In this document: positions 19,381-27,102 of the stretch, piece after piece | Layout of the letters: each line of letters begins with the position of its first letter | Numbering within the stretch: the first letter of the stretch is position 1 | Assembly: GCF_010723575.1 (NCBI RefSeq) | Contig: NZ_BLKZ01000001.1 | Location: forward strand, 248,001 to 312,000 | Length of the DNA: 64,000 nt | Reading direction: 5' to 3' | Source: Mycobacterium bourgelatii | GTDB taxonomy: Bacteria > Actinomycetota > Actinomycetes > Mycobacteriales > Mycobacteriaceae | Position numbers and translations under genes: made by a program | The notes under the pieces: model-generated | What the model was told of the DNA's origin: nothing | The model's input: the letters and a program-made list of their open reading frames with translations, nothing else | Database searches by the model: none

Positions 19381-20223
19381 CTAACTGCTGGGAGACTGGC
19401 AGACCTTCCATTGGTCGTCACGAAACTGCAGGTCCAGGCTGCGTGTCGAACGAACCTGCGGGTCGTGGGCCACGTAGGCGGTGACGTTCGCCTCGGCCTG
19501 CTCACCGTGCACGATGACCTGGTCGATGCTGGCGATCACCGGGTACTGCCTGGCCGTCGACACCCGTCGGTAGGTCTCTGCCCAGTCCTTCTCGTCGTAC
19601 TCCGCGTAGCTGTCGCGTTCCGCGCCGCACGTCGTACTGCGCAGCGTCTTCAGGTCGCCGGTCTGTATCGCGACGTCGTAACCCTGGATGGCGCTGCGGA
19701 CCCGGTCCTCCTGTGAGGGCTGTGACTGCTGAGTCCGGGTGAACAGCAAGGTGCCCAGGATCGCGATCGCCGCCAGCGCCAACACGATCACCACGATCGC
19801 CAGCACCCAACCCCAGTTGCGGTGCTCCGACGCCGGCTTCTTCCCGCCTGACCTAGGCGGAATAGATTGCGGCACAGCCGTTTTCGGCGGAAGTTGCCTG
19901 GGTGGAGGCGAGGCGTTGGGCGGTGGGGTCTGCGTTTGGAAGACTTCGGTGGCCGCCTCCGGGGCGGTGGCGATGACCTGCGTCTCTTTTTCGTCGAAGC
20001 CAGGTGCGGTGAAGCGACGTTCACGCAGTGCGTCCAGGTTCGAGTCGTCCTTCTCGGCCTCCGGTTCGGGCTTGGCGAGCGCCAGGGTCTCGGTTTCGGC
20101 CTCGTGGTTCACCGGAGTCTGGTTCCGCGGGCCAGCGACGCCGGGGTCAGTGGCTTGCTCACCGGCGGATTCGCCCCTGGGTTCCGGTCCGCCGCGGTCT
20201 GCTTCGGATGGGTTGGTGGGCAT
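19381..20223 (-). CDS. Membrane-anchored conserved protein (Rv0361-like)
   Basis: This 280-residue protein has a long acidic and proline-rich N-terminal half, likely cytoplasmic and disordered. One transmembrane helix lies at about residues 140-165 (WVLAIVVIVLALAAIAILG), followed by an extracytoplasmic domain of about 110 residues with two cysteines (TTCGAE and WKVCQS). The C-terminal domain looks like the small alpha+beta (NTF2/DUF4878-like) folds common on mycobacterial membrane proteins. I chose the ATG at 20223 (MPTNPSEAD); an upstream ATG at 20244 is possible. Synteny matches Rv0361. Function unknown. Confidence 0.8.
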   Translation of the reverse strand: MPTNPSEADRGGPEPRGESAGEQATDPGVAGPRNQTPVNHEAETETLALAKPEPEAEKDDSNLDALRERRFTAPGFDEKETQVIATAPEAATEVFQTQTPPPNASPPPRQLPPKTAVPQSIPPRSGGKKPASEHRNWGWVLAIVVIVLALAAIAILGTLLFTRTQQSQPSQEDRVRSAIQGYDVAIQTGDLKTLRSTTCGAERDSYAEYDEKDWAETYRRVSTARQYPVIASIDQVIVHGEQAEANVTAYVAHDPQVRSTRSLDLQFRDDQWKVCQSPSS

Positions 20224-20293
20224 GATGTGGAGCTTAGCGACCATTGCGCGGGGTTGGCTCATCGCCGAGCCAGACCACCCGCAAAATAGAAAC

Positions 20294-20707
20294 ATGAAGC
20301 CGACGCGTGACCTTCTTGGGCCTGATCCAGTCCTGCTACCGGGTGACCCCGAGGCTGAAGCCGAACTGTCCGCCGGCCAGAATCCCGGCCTCGTCGCGGC
20401 CGCGCATCCGGCCGCATCGGTGGCGTGGGCGGTGCTCGCCGAAGAGGCGTTGGCGGAAGACAAGGCCATCACCGCCTACGCTTACGCCCGTACGGGCTAC
20501 CACCGCGGGCTGGATCAGCTGCGTCGCAACGGCTGGCGGGGCTTTGGCCCGGTGCCGTATGCACACGAGCCCAATCGTGGCTTCCTGCGCTGTGTGGCGG
20601 CACTCGCGCGGGCAGCCGACGCGATTGGCGAGACCGACGAATTCCAGCGGTGCCTGGACTTGCTCGACGATTGCGACCCCGAGGCGCGCCCCGCTCTGGG
20701 GCTCTAG
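20294..20707 (+). CDS. DUF3151 family protein (Rv0360c-like)
   Basis: This 137-residue soluble protein matches the DUF3151 family of actinobacteria: it begins MKPTRDLLGPDPVLLPGDPEAE and includes WAVLAEEALAEDKAITAYAYARTGYHRGLDQLRRNGWRG-like helices (positions 20420-20550). The helical repeats hint at a TPR-like fold. Function unknown. It diverges from the Rv0361-like gene across 70 bp and shares a CTAG stop overlap with the convergent CDF gene. A longer open frame upstream is out of keeping with the antisense gene and was trimmed. Confidence 0.85.
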   Translation: MKPTRDLLGPDPVLLPGDPEAEAELSAGQNPGLVAAAHPAASVAWAVLAEEALAEDKAITAYAYARTGYHRGLDQLRRNGWRGFGPVPYAHEPNRGFLRCVAALARAADAIGETDEFQRCLDLLDDCDPEARPALGL

Positions 20708-21597
20708 AAGGTTTCCTCGCAGTGCCCGTCCGGACAGTCGATCTGAACGGTGGCATGGTCCAGGCCGTGGGCGGACAGCACTGCGCGAGCATCCTGTAGC
20801 ACCAGCGCGGAGTCGCGTTCGCTGGTGAGGTGTGCCGTCGCCATGTCCTTCCCGGGCGACAGCGTCCACACGTGCAGGTCGTGTACGTCGGTCACGCCGT
20901 CGACTGCACCCAGAGCCGAACGCAGCGCCTCCACGTCGACGTGGGCGGGTGAAGATTCGGAGAGGATGCGCAGCGCCGCCCGGGCCAGCGCGATCGCCCT
21001 GGGCAACACCCACAGCGCCACCAGTACCGCGACCACCACGTCCGCGTAGGGCCAGTGCGTCGTGACGGTCACGATGCCGGCGATCAACACGCCGATGCTG
21101 CCGACGGTGTCGGCGACGACCTCCATGTAGGCGCCGCGGACCGCCAGGCTTTCCTCCGAGTGCGAGCGCAACAGCATCGCGACCGCGAAGTTGGCGGCCA
21201 CCCCCGTCAGTGCCACCACGATCATCGGCACGCCGGGAACTTCAGGTGCCCCGCCGAGCCGGTCTATCGCCTCGATGAGGATGAACACTGCCACCCCAAC
21301 CAGCAGCACCGCGTTGGCCACCGCGGTGAAAACCTCGGCGCGATGCCACCCGAACGTGCGGCTGGGCGACGAGCTGCCGCGCCGAGCCAGCAGGACGGCC
21401 GTCAGCCCCATAAACACGGCCACGACGTCGGTGAGCATGTGGCCGGCGTCGGCCAGCAGCGCGATCGAGTTGATCAGCAGGGAGGTGGTCAGTTCGATGA
21501 CGAAGAACGTGGCCAAGATCCCGGCGGCGAGGATCATCCGCGGGATCATCCGGGAGTTTTCGGTGTCTCCCGGGGCGTGACTGTGGCCGGCGCCCAT
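20704..21597 (-). CDS. Cation diffusion facilitator (CzcD/ZitB-type) metal exporter
   Basis: This 297-residue protein is a CDF transporter that exports divalent metal, probably zinc, in exchange for protons. Six transmembrane helices are apparent. Transport-site motifs are ADAGHMLTDVV in TM2 and EVVADTVGSIG in TM5; the usual TM5 histidine (HxxxD) is glutamate here. A His-containing N-terminus (MGAGHSHAPGD) and a C-terminal ferredoxin-like metal-sensing domain (VHDLHVWTLSPGKDMATAHL) are present. A perfect 10-bp palindrome lies 8 bp upstream of the start. The gene interrupts the Rv0359-Rv0360 pair found in M. tuberculosis. Confidence 0.9.
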   Translation of the reverse strand: MGAGHSHAPGDTENSRMIPRMILAAGILATFFVIELTTSLLINSIALLADAGHMLTDVVAVFMGLTAVLLARRGSSSPSRTFGWHRAEVFTAVANAVLLVGVAVFILIEAIDRLGGAPEVPGVPMIVVALTGVAANFAVAMLLRSHSEESLAVRGAYMEVVADTVGSIGVLIAGIVTVTTHWPYADVVVAVLVALWVLPRAIALARAALRILSESSPAHVDVEALRSALGAVDGVTDVHDLHVWTLSPGKDMATAHLTSERDSALVLQDARAVLSAHGLDHATVQIDCPDGHCEETF

Positions 21598-21605
21598 AGG
21601 GCAGT

Positions 21606-21631
21606 AATATATGCGTAATTTCGCATATATT
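21606..21631. promoter_or_regulatory. Perfect palindrome, candidate metal-responsive operator for the CDF gene
   Basis: AATATATGCG at 21606-21615 and CGCATATATT at 21622-21631 form a perfect 10-bp inverted repeat with a 6-nt AT-rich spacer. It is an A+T island in a GC-rich region and sits 8 bp upstream of the CDF start codon, where a bound repressor would block initiation. The form resembles ArsR/SmtB-type operators. No regulator gene is adjacent. Confidence 0.65.
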
Positions 21632-21649
21632 GCAATAGGGGGGGTTGCC

Positions 21650-21810
21650 GCCTCGGCTGCTGGGGCGTCGAGTGTGAGGGTTGTTGCCCGTTTTCGCGTG
21701 GTGGGGGTGTTTAGGGCGCACGTTCGGCGCGGCCCAGTTGCTGGCGCCCGCTGCTGCGGCGTCGACCGTGGCGGCTATTGCCCGTTTTCGCGCGGCGAGG
21801 GTGTTTACCC
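21650..21810. repeat. Imperfect tandem duplication, period about 94 bp
   Basis: Two copies of a block that includes GCTGCTGnGGCGTCGA and then TTGCCCGTTTTCGCG run in the same direction with a 94-bp period. The best-matched part, 21684-21713 against 21778-21807, differs at 3 of 30 positions. The repeats fill the space between the M50 protease and CDF genes and contain no credible reading frame. Confidence 0.55.
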
Positions 21811-21837
21811 CTCACACTCGGCGAGAGGGCGCGACGC

Positions 21838-21858
21838 GCGGCCCGCGCCGCGGGCCGC
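21838..21858 (-). terminator. GC-rich hairpin after the M50 protease gene
   Basis: GCGGCCCGCG and CGCGGGCCGC are separated by one base, giving a nearly continuous palindrome that can fold as a stem of 8-9 GC pairs. It starts 7 bp downstream of the M50 stop codon on the minus strand. There is no T-run. A terminator or transcript-protecting role is inferred from its place. Confidence 0.45.
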
Positions 21859-21864
21859 CCGCCG

Positions 21865-22617
21865 CTAGAGCCAGATGCTCCAGAAGCGGGTCAGCGCGCT
21901 ACCGGCGCGGGCCAGCAAGGGCTCGACCCCGAAGGGCGCGAAGCACCAGTCCACGAGCGTGAAGAACCACTGGGCTAGCGCCGGCGTCAGGAACAAGACC
22001 AGCAGAAACACCAGGCCGAACTGCTTGGCGGGTGCCAACGCCCGTTGCGTCTCCGGACTCAGGTGGGGTTCCAACGCGTCGTATCCGTCCAGACCCGGAA
22101 TGGGCAACAGGTTCAACAGGACGGCGGTGAGCTGAAGGAACCCCAGAAACGCGACGCCCGCCCACAGCACCGCGTGTGCGGGGTCGTACCAGATCCGCGT
22201 TACGACCAGCAGCAGCACGGCCAGCACCAGATTCATCGCCGGACCCGCCAAGCTGACCAGCGTGCGGCGTCGGGGACTCATGAAGAACGTATGCAGATAC
22301 ACCGCGCCGCCGGGCAGGCCGATTCCACCCAGCGCGATGAACAACATGGGCAGGCCCAGCGACAGCATGGGGTGGGCGTAGCGGCGTGGGTCCAGCGTGA
22401 GGTAGCCCCGCACGGCAACGTCGCGGTCGCCGAAGCGCCAGGCGGTGAACGCGTGCCCGAACTCGTGCAAGCACAACGAAACCAGCCAGCCCGAGATGAC
22501 CAGCACGAACACGCCCACATAGGACAGTGGCTGCCGAGTCGACCCGGCGGCCCAGGCCAGCCCGCCCCCGACAGCGGTCAATGCGACCAGGCCCAGGAAA
22601 AGGGGACTGGGTTTCAC
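21865..22617 (-). CDS. Site-2-protease-like M50 membrane metallopeptidase
   Basis: This 250-residue membrane protein has the M50 zinc motif LHEFGH in an early transmembrane helix and the second signature LLNLLPIPGLDGYDALEPH, where the aspartate completes the zinc site. About six hydrophobic segments are seen, and there is no PDZ domain. Such short S2P relatives cleave membrane substrates; here the substrate is unknown. I placed the start at the GTG at 22617, 10 bp after the stop of the upstream Rv0358-like gene; the open frame extends further but lies inside that gene. It matches Rv0359 by synteny. Confidence 0.85.
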   Translation of the reverse strand: MKPSPLFLGLVALTAVGGGLAWAAGSTRQPLSYVGVFVLVISGWLVSLCLHEFGHAFTAWRFGDRDVAVRGYLTLDPRRYAHPMLSLGLPMLFIALGGIGLPGGAVYLHTFFMSPRRRTLVSLAGPAMNLVLAVLLLVVTRIWYDPAHAVLWAGVAFLGFLQLTAVLLNLLPIPGLDGYDALEPHLSPETQRALAPAKQFGLVFLLVLFLTPALAQWFFTLVDWCFAPFGVEPLLARAGSALTRFWSIWL

Positions 22618-22627
22618 CGCTGGAAAA

Positions 22628-23281
22628 CTACCGGACCAGCAGCCAGCCCTCGACGTTGCGGTAGAACGTCGAACGGCGGACCTTGCGGGGTGCCGGAACG
22701 CCGTCGCGCAGCACGGCGGCGCCGGTGGTGCCCAACTGGGCGGCACGTCCGCTGACCCAACTGCGCATCCAGCGGCGCCATGGCCGCCCGTCGCGCAGGG
22801 CGACCCGCAGCCCGGGCAGGCTCAGCGTCGGCTCGATATCAGCGCCGACGGCGTCCCCGTCGAACAACACGGTGTCGTCGACCACCGCCTCGCCGTGGAT
22901 CATCGCCTGTCCGTCGGCCGGCAGCCAACTGGCGCGGCCGACCACCACCTTCCCCGTCTCGTCGCGGATCAACGGCACCCGGCTGGCGACGCCCCTGCTG
23001 GCCCGCCGGGCAGCGCGCCGTCCAGCTGGCGCGCGATAGGCGCGGGTGGCGAAGGTACGCCGGCGGGGCACGTAACCCACCTCGACGTCGAGCCGGTCGG
23101 CACGCAACAGGCGGGACAGCACGGCGGCCAGGTCGGCGTCGGTGCCGACCACGATCAGCCGCCCAAATGGGCCCGGGACGTCGTCGACGGACAGCGTGGG
23201 CAGGCCGGTCAACGCGCGGGGCAGGGGACGGTCGCCAAAGGCCAATACCGCCGCGTTGGACGTTTTCACCCCGTTATCCAT
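22628..23281 (-). CDS. Conserved mycobacterial protein (Rv0358-like)
   Basis: This 217-residue protein has no signal peptide or membrane segment. The N-terminal half (DDVPGPFGRLIVVGTDADLAAVLSRLLRADRLDVEVGYVP) recalls the nucleotide-binding half of diacylglycerol-kinase-like folds, but the evidence is weak. It is rich in arginine, with RRRTFATRAYRAPAGRRAARR in the middle and RRSTFYRNVEGWLLVR at the end. It is probably co-transcribed with the M50 gene 10 bp downstream and diverges from purA across 83 bp. Synteny matches Rv0358. Function unknown. Confidence 0.75.
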   Translation of the reverse strand: MDNGVKTSNAAVLAFGDRPLPRALTGLPTLSVDDVPGPFGRLIVVGTDADLAAVLSRLLRADRLDVEVGYVPRRRTFATRAYRAPAGRRAARRASRGVASRVPLIRDETGKVVVGRASWLPADGQAMIHGEAVVDDTVLFDGDAVGADIEPTLSLPGLRVALRDGRPWRRWMRSWVSGRAAQLGTTGAAVLRDGVPAPRKVRRSTFYRNVEGWLLVR

Positions 23282-23364
23282 GGCTCCTCACACACCGCTC
23301 GGTAGGGTAGGTCACCGGCTGGACCACAATAAGCGGGCACAATCCGCGAGATCAGGAGCACGTC

Positions 23365-24663
23365 ATGCCGGCAGTCGTCCTCATCGGCGCCCAATGGGGC
23401 GACGAGGGCAAGGGTAAAGCCACTGATCTACTCGGTGGGCGTGTGCAGTGGGTGGTTCGGTACCAGGGCGGCAACAACGCCGGACACACCGTCGTCCTGC
23501 CCACCGGTGAGAACTTCGCGCTTCACCTCATCCCGTCCGGCGTACTGACCCCGGGCGTCACCAACGTCATCGGCAACGGCGTGGTGATCGACCCCGGGGT
23601 GTTGCTGGACGAACTCAAAGGTCTCGAGGACCGCGGCGTCGACACCTCCAAGCTGCTGATATCGGCCGACGCCCACCTGCTGATGCCCTACCACGTCGCG
23701 ATCGACAAGGTCACCGAGCGCTACATGGGCAGCAAGAAGATCGGCACCACCGGGCGCGGCATCGGCCCGTGCTATCAGGACAAGGTCGCGCGGATGGGGA
23801 TCCGGGTGGCCGACGTGCTGGATCCCGAGCAACTGACCCACAAGGTCGAGGCCGCGCTCGAATTCAAGAACCAGGTCCTGGTCAAGATCTACAACCGCAA
23901 GGCGCTGGAACCGGCGCAGGTCGTCGAGGTGCTGCTCGAGCAGGCCGAAGGATTCAAGCACCGCATCGCCGACACCCGGCTGCTGCTCAACGCCGCGCTG
24001 GAGGCCGGCGAGACGGTCTTGCTGGAAGGCTCCCAGGGCACCCTGCTCGACGTCGACCACGGCACTTACCCGTACGTGACATCGTCGAACCCGACGGCGG
24101 GTGGCGCGGCCGTCGGGTCCGGTATCGGACCGACCCGGATCAACACGGTGCTGGGGATCCTCAAGGCCTATACGACCCGGGTTGGTTCCGGCCCGTTCCC
24201 CACCGAGCTGTTCGACGAGAACGGCGAATACCTGTCCAAGACGGGCGGCGAGTTCGGCGTCACGACCGGCCGCCGCCGGCGCTGCGGCTGGTTCGACGCC
24301 GTCATCGCGCGCTACGCCAGCCGCGTCAACGGCATCACCGACTACTTCCTGACCAAACTCGACGTGCTGTCCAGCCTGGAAACGGTGCCGGTCTGCGTCG
24401 GCTACGAGATCGACGGCAAACGCACCCACGACATGCCGATGACCCAATCGGAGCTCTGGCGTGCCCAGCCGGTCTACGAAGAGTTGCCAGGCTGGTGGGA
24501 GGACATCTCGGAGGCGCGGGAGTTCGAGGACCTGCCCGCCAAGGCGCGTGACTACGTGCTTCGGTTGGAAGAGCTTGCCGGAGCGCCGGTTTCGTGCATC
24601 GGCGTCGGTCCGGGACGGGACCAGACGATCGTGCGCCGCGACATCCTGCAGGATCGCTCTTGA
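23365..24663 (+). CDS. purA: Adenylosuccinate synthetase
   Basis: This 432-residue enzyme makes adenylosuccinate from IMP, aspartate and GTP, the first committed step to AMP. The N-terminal signature VLIGAQWGDEGKGKATDLL carries the catalytic Asp and P-loop-like Lys. NNAGHT, GTTGRGIGPCYQDK, GSQGTLLDVDHGTYPYVTSSNP and TTGRRRRCGWFDA are all intact. The start ATG has a GGAG RBS a few bases upstream. The next gene begins 14 bp downstream on the same strand. Confidence 0.98.
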   Translation: MPAVVLIGAQWGDEGKGKATDLLGGRVQWVVRYQGGNNAGHTVVLPTGENFALHLIPSGVLTPGVTNVIGNGVVIDPGVLLDELKGLEDRGVDTSKLLISADAHLLMPYHVAIDKVTERYMGSKKIGTTGRGIGPCYQDKVARMGIRVADVLDPEQLTHKVEAALEFKNQVLVKIYNRKALEPAQVVEVLLEQAEGFKHRIADTRLLLNAALEAGETVLLEGSQGTLLDVDHGTYPYVTSSNPTAGGAAVGSGIGPTRINTVLGILKAYTTRVGSGPFPTELFDENGEYLSKTGGEFGVTTGRRRRCGWFDAVIARYASRVNGITDYFLTKLDVLSSLETVPVCVGYEIDGKRTHDMPMTQSELWRAQPVYEELPGWWEDISEAREFEDLPAKARDYVLRLEELAGAPVSCIGVGPGRDQTIVRRDILQDRS

Positions 24664-24677
24664 CGCACTACGGAGCC

Positions 24678-25331
24678 GTGGGGTCTTCCGATGATCCTGC
24701 CGAACGTCCCGAAGATATCGACCCCGATTACGAACATCACGGTGGCTTTCCCGAGTACGGGCCGGCCAATCCCGGCGCTGGCTTTCGCCAGTTCGTGGCG
24801 AACATGCGCCGGCTGCAGGACCTGGCGGTTTCCGCCGACCCTGACGACGCAGTGTGGGACGAGGCCGCGCAACGGGCCGCCGCGCTCGTGCAGCTGCTGG
24901 AGCCGTATCTGGCCGCCGAAGGCCAAGCCCCTGCGGGCCGGACGCCCGACATGCCCGGGATGGGCAGCCTGCTCCTGCCGCCGTGGACGCTGACCCGCTA
25001 CGAGCCCGACGGCGTCGAGATGACGGGATCGTTCAGCCGGTTCCACGTCGGGGGCAACTCCGCGGTACACGGCGGGGTGCTGCCGCTGCTGTTCGACCAC
25101 ATGTTCGGCATGGTCTCCCACGCCGCCGGACGGCCGATCAGCCGGACCGCGTTCTTGCATGTCGACTACCGAAAGATCACCCCGATCGATGTGCCGTTGG
25201 TGGTCCGCGGGCGTGTCACCAGCACCGAAGGCCGCAAGGCGTTCGTCGCCGCAGAATTGCTGGACGGCGACGAGGCGGTTCTGGCCGAGGGCAACGGACT
25301 GATGGTGCGACTACTGCCCGGCCAGCCCTAG
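24678..25331 (+). CDS. Hot-dog-fold thioesterase-like protein (Rv0356c-like)
   Basis: This 217-residue protein has a C-terminal hot-dog thioesterase domain: GNSAVHGGVLPLLFDHMFGMVSHAAG, then TAFLHVDYRKITPIDVPLVVRGRVTSTEGRKAFV. This is the PaaI/4HBT arrangement with the acidic residue on the long helix. The N-terminal 80 residues are a family-specific extension. I chose the GTG at 24678 with GGAG 5 bp upstream, 14 bp after purA; a TTG at 24660 would overlap the purA stop. The acyl-CoA substrate is unknown. Confidence 0.8.
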   Translation: MGSSDDPAERPEDIDPDYEHHGGFPEYGPANPGAGFRQFVANMRRLQDLAVSADPDDAVWDEAAQRAAALVQLLEPYLAAEGQAPAGRTPDMPGMGSLLLPPWTLTRYEPDGVEMTGSFSRFHVGGNSAVHGGVLPLLFDHMFGMVSHAAGRPISRTAFLHVDYRKITPIDVPLVVRGRVTSTEGRKAFVAAELLDGDEAVLAEGNGLMVRLLPGQP

Positions 25332-25341
25332 TCTTGGAGTT

Positions 25342-26676
25342 GTGACCGAAGGACAGGACGGGCCCGACGCCGCGCCCGAGACGACGAAGTTCGATGTCCC
25401 GCCCGAGGCAACACCAGAAGACCCGGTCACTCCGCCCGAGCCGATCGACGTGGACACCAGTCCGCGGGTCCTGCTGCTTGGTTCCAACGAGCTGGCCCGA
25501 GAGCTGACGGTCGCGCTGCAGCGGCTGGGCGCCGAGGTCGTCGCCGTCGACGAGCACGGCGACGCCCCCGCTCAGCGAATCGCCGACCAAGCGTTGGTGG
25601 TGGCGCCGACCGACGCGGAGGCGCTGGCCGCGGCGTTCGGCGGCCTGCAACCGGATTTCGTGGTGACACTCACCGAGCACGTTTCGGTCGAGGCGCTGGA
25701 CGCTCTGAGCTCGCTCGAATCCGAACAGGTCGACTCGCCGACCGGTTTCACCGAACTGGTGCCGAGCGCTCGCAGTGTGCGGCTGACCGCCGATCGGGAG
25801 GGTTTGCGCCGGCTCGCGGCCGACCAGCTCGGCCTGCCGACGGCGCCGTTCTGGTTCGTCGGGTCGCTGGCCGAACTCGAGGCGGTCGCGGCCCATGCCG
25901 CCTTTCCGTTGCTGGTGAAGCCGGTGGAAGGCTCGGCCGAGGCGGGGCAGTCTTTCGTCAAGGGCCCCGACGGGCTGGAATCCGCTTGGCAGCGTGCCCT
26001 CGCGCAGCAGGCGGAGGGTGCACATCCCCGCGCCTGGGCGGAGGCCGTGGTCGAGGTCGAATTTCTGGTCACGCTGATCGTTGTGCGCAGCGAAGGTCCG
26101 ACGGGCCCGGTCATCGAGTTCTGCTCGCCGATCGGTCATCGGCGCGAAACCCACGGTGAGACCGTTGAGCTGGAATCCTGGCAGCCGCAGAAGCTGAGCC
26201 CGGCGGCGCTGGATGCGGCCAGGTCGATCGCCGCGCGCATCGTCAAGGCGCTCGGTGGGCGCGGCGTCTTCAGCGTCGAGTTGATGATCAACGGTGACGA
26301 GGTCTACTTCGCCGACGTCAGTCCGTACCCGACCGACACCGCTTGGGCAACCCTGCGCAGCCAGCGGCTTTCGGCGTTCGAGCTGCAAGCGCGGGCCATC
26401 CTGGGCGTTGCCGTGGACACCTTGATGGTTTCTCCGGGTGCCGCTCGGGTGCTGCGGCCGGGCCAGGGCTTCGGCCCGACCGCGGATGCGCTGACGGCCG
26501 CTCTGGGCGTGCCGGAAAGCGACGTACGAATCTTCGCGCGGGCCGATACCGATCAGCCGGCCGGCGCGCCCTACCCGCTCGGGGTGGTACTGGCCACCGC
26601 GCCCGACGTGGCGACCGCGCGTGACCGCGCCCGCGAGGCGGCTACCCGGTTAAATATGCGAGACTCACGCGCGTGA
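25342..26676 (+). CDS. purT: PurT-like ATP-grasp protein (formate-dependent GAR transformylase family)
   Basis: This 444-residue protein aligns end to end with PurT, the formate- and ATP-dependent GAR formyltransferase. It has an acidic 40-residue N-terminal extension, then VLLLGSNELARELTVALQRLGAEVVAVD, LTADREGLRRLAADQLGLPT, PLLVKPVEGSAEAGQSFVKG, EFCSPIGHRRE and GGRGVFSVELMINGDEVYFADVSP. The loop after the last block reads YPTDTA where the E. coli enzyme, as I remember it, has RPHDTG, so the substrate site may have diverged. The GTG start follows the Rv0356c-like gene by 10 bp. The stop overlaps the next GTG. Confidence 0.82.
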   Translation: MTEGQDGPDAAPETTKFDVPPEATPEDPVTPPEPIDVDTSPRVLLLGSNELARELTVALQRLGAEVVAVDEHGDAPAQRIADQALVVAPTDAEALAAAFGGLQPDFVVTLTEHVSVEALDALSSLESEQVDSPTGFTELVPSARSVRLTADREGLRRLAADQLGLPTAPFWFVGSLAELEAVAAHAAFPLLVKPVEGSAEAGQSFVKGPDGLESAWQRALAQQAEGAHPRAWAEAVVEVEFLVTLIVVRSEGPTGPVIEFCSPIGHRRETHGETVELESWQPQKLSPAALDAARSIAARIVKALGGRGVFSVELMINGDEVYFADVSPYPTDTAWATLRSQRLSAFELQARAILGVAVDTLMVSPGAARVLRPGQGFGPTADALTAALGVPESDVRIFARADTDQPAGAPYPLGVVLATAPDVATARDRAREAATRLNMRDSRA

Positions 26677-27095
26677 GTTATGCAGGAGATATCACCCCAC
26701 TTGAGGCCTGGAAGATCCTGAGCGACAACCCCCGGGCCGTGCTGGTCGACGTGCGCACCGACGCCGAATGGCGTTTCGTGGGAGTGCCCGACTTGTCGAG
26801 CCTCGGCCGCGACGTGGTGTACATCGAGTGGAACACCTCCGACGGGAAACGCAACGAGAACTTCCTGGCCGAGTTGAAGGACCAGGTCCCGCCCGGTGAC
26901 GGCGAGGAAGAGCGTCCGGTGCTGTTCCTGTGCCGGTCGGGCAACCGTTCGATCGGCGCCGCCGAGACCGCGACCGAGGCGGGTATCACCCCGGCCTACA
27001 ACGTGCTGGACGGCTTCGAGGGCCAGCTGAACGCCGAGGGGCACCGAGGCGAGACGGGTTGGCGGGCGACTGGATTGCCCTGGACGCAGAAGTGA
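26673..27095 (+). CDS. Rhodanese-domain sulfurtransferase (Rv0390-like)
   Basis: This 140-residue single-domain rhodanese has the active-site loop LCRSGNRSIGAA with the persulfide-carrying cysteine at about residue 90. The N-terminal block AVLVDVRTDAEWRFVGVPD is also typical. Its GTG start overlaps the purT-like stop (GTGA), and metZ follows 7 bp later. This suggests the sulfur carrier is used with the sulfhydrylase, which is inference. It matches Rv0390 in length and place. Confidence 0.9.
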   Translation: MSYAGDITPLEAWKILSDNPRAVLVDVRTDAEWRFVGVPDLSSLGRDVVYIEWNTSDGKRNENFLAELKDQVPPGDGEEERPVLFLCRSGNRSIGAAETATEAGITPAYNVLDGFEGQLNAEGHRGETGWRATGLPWTQK

Positions 27096-27102
27096 CGCGG
27101 CC

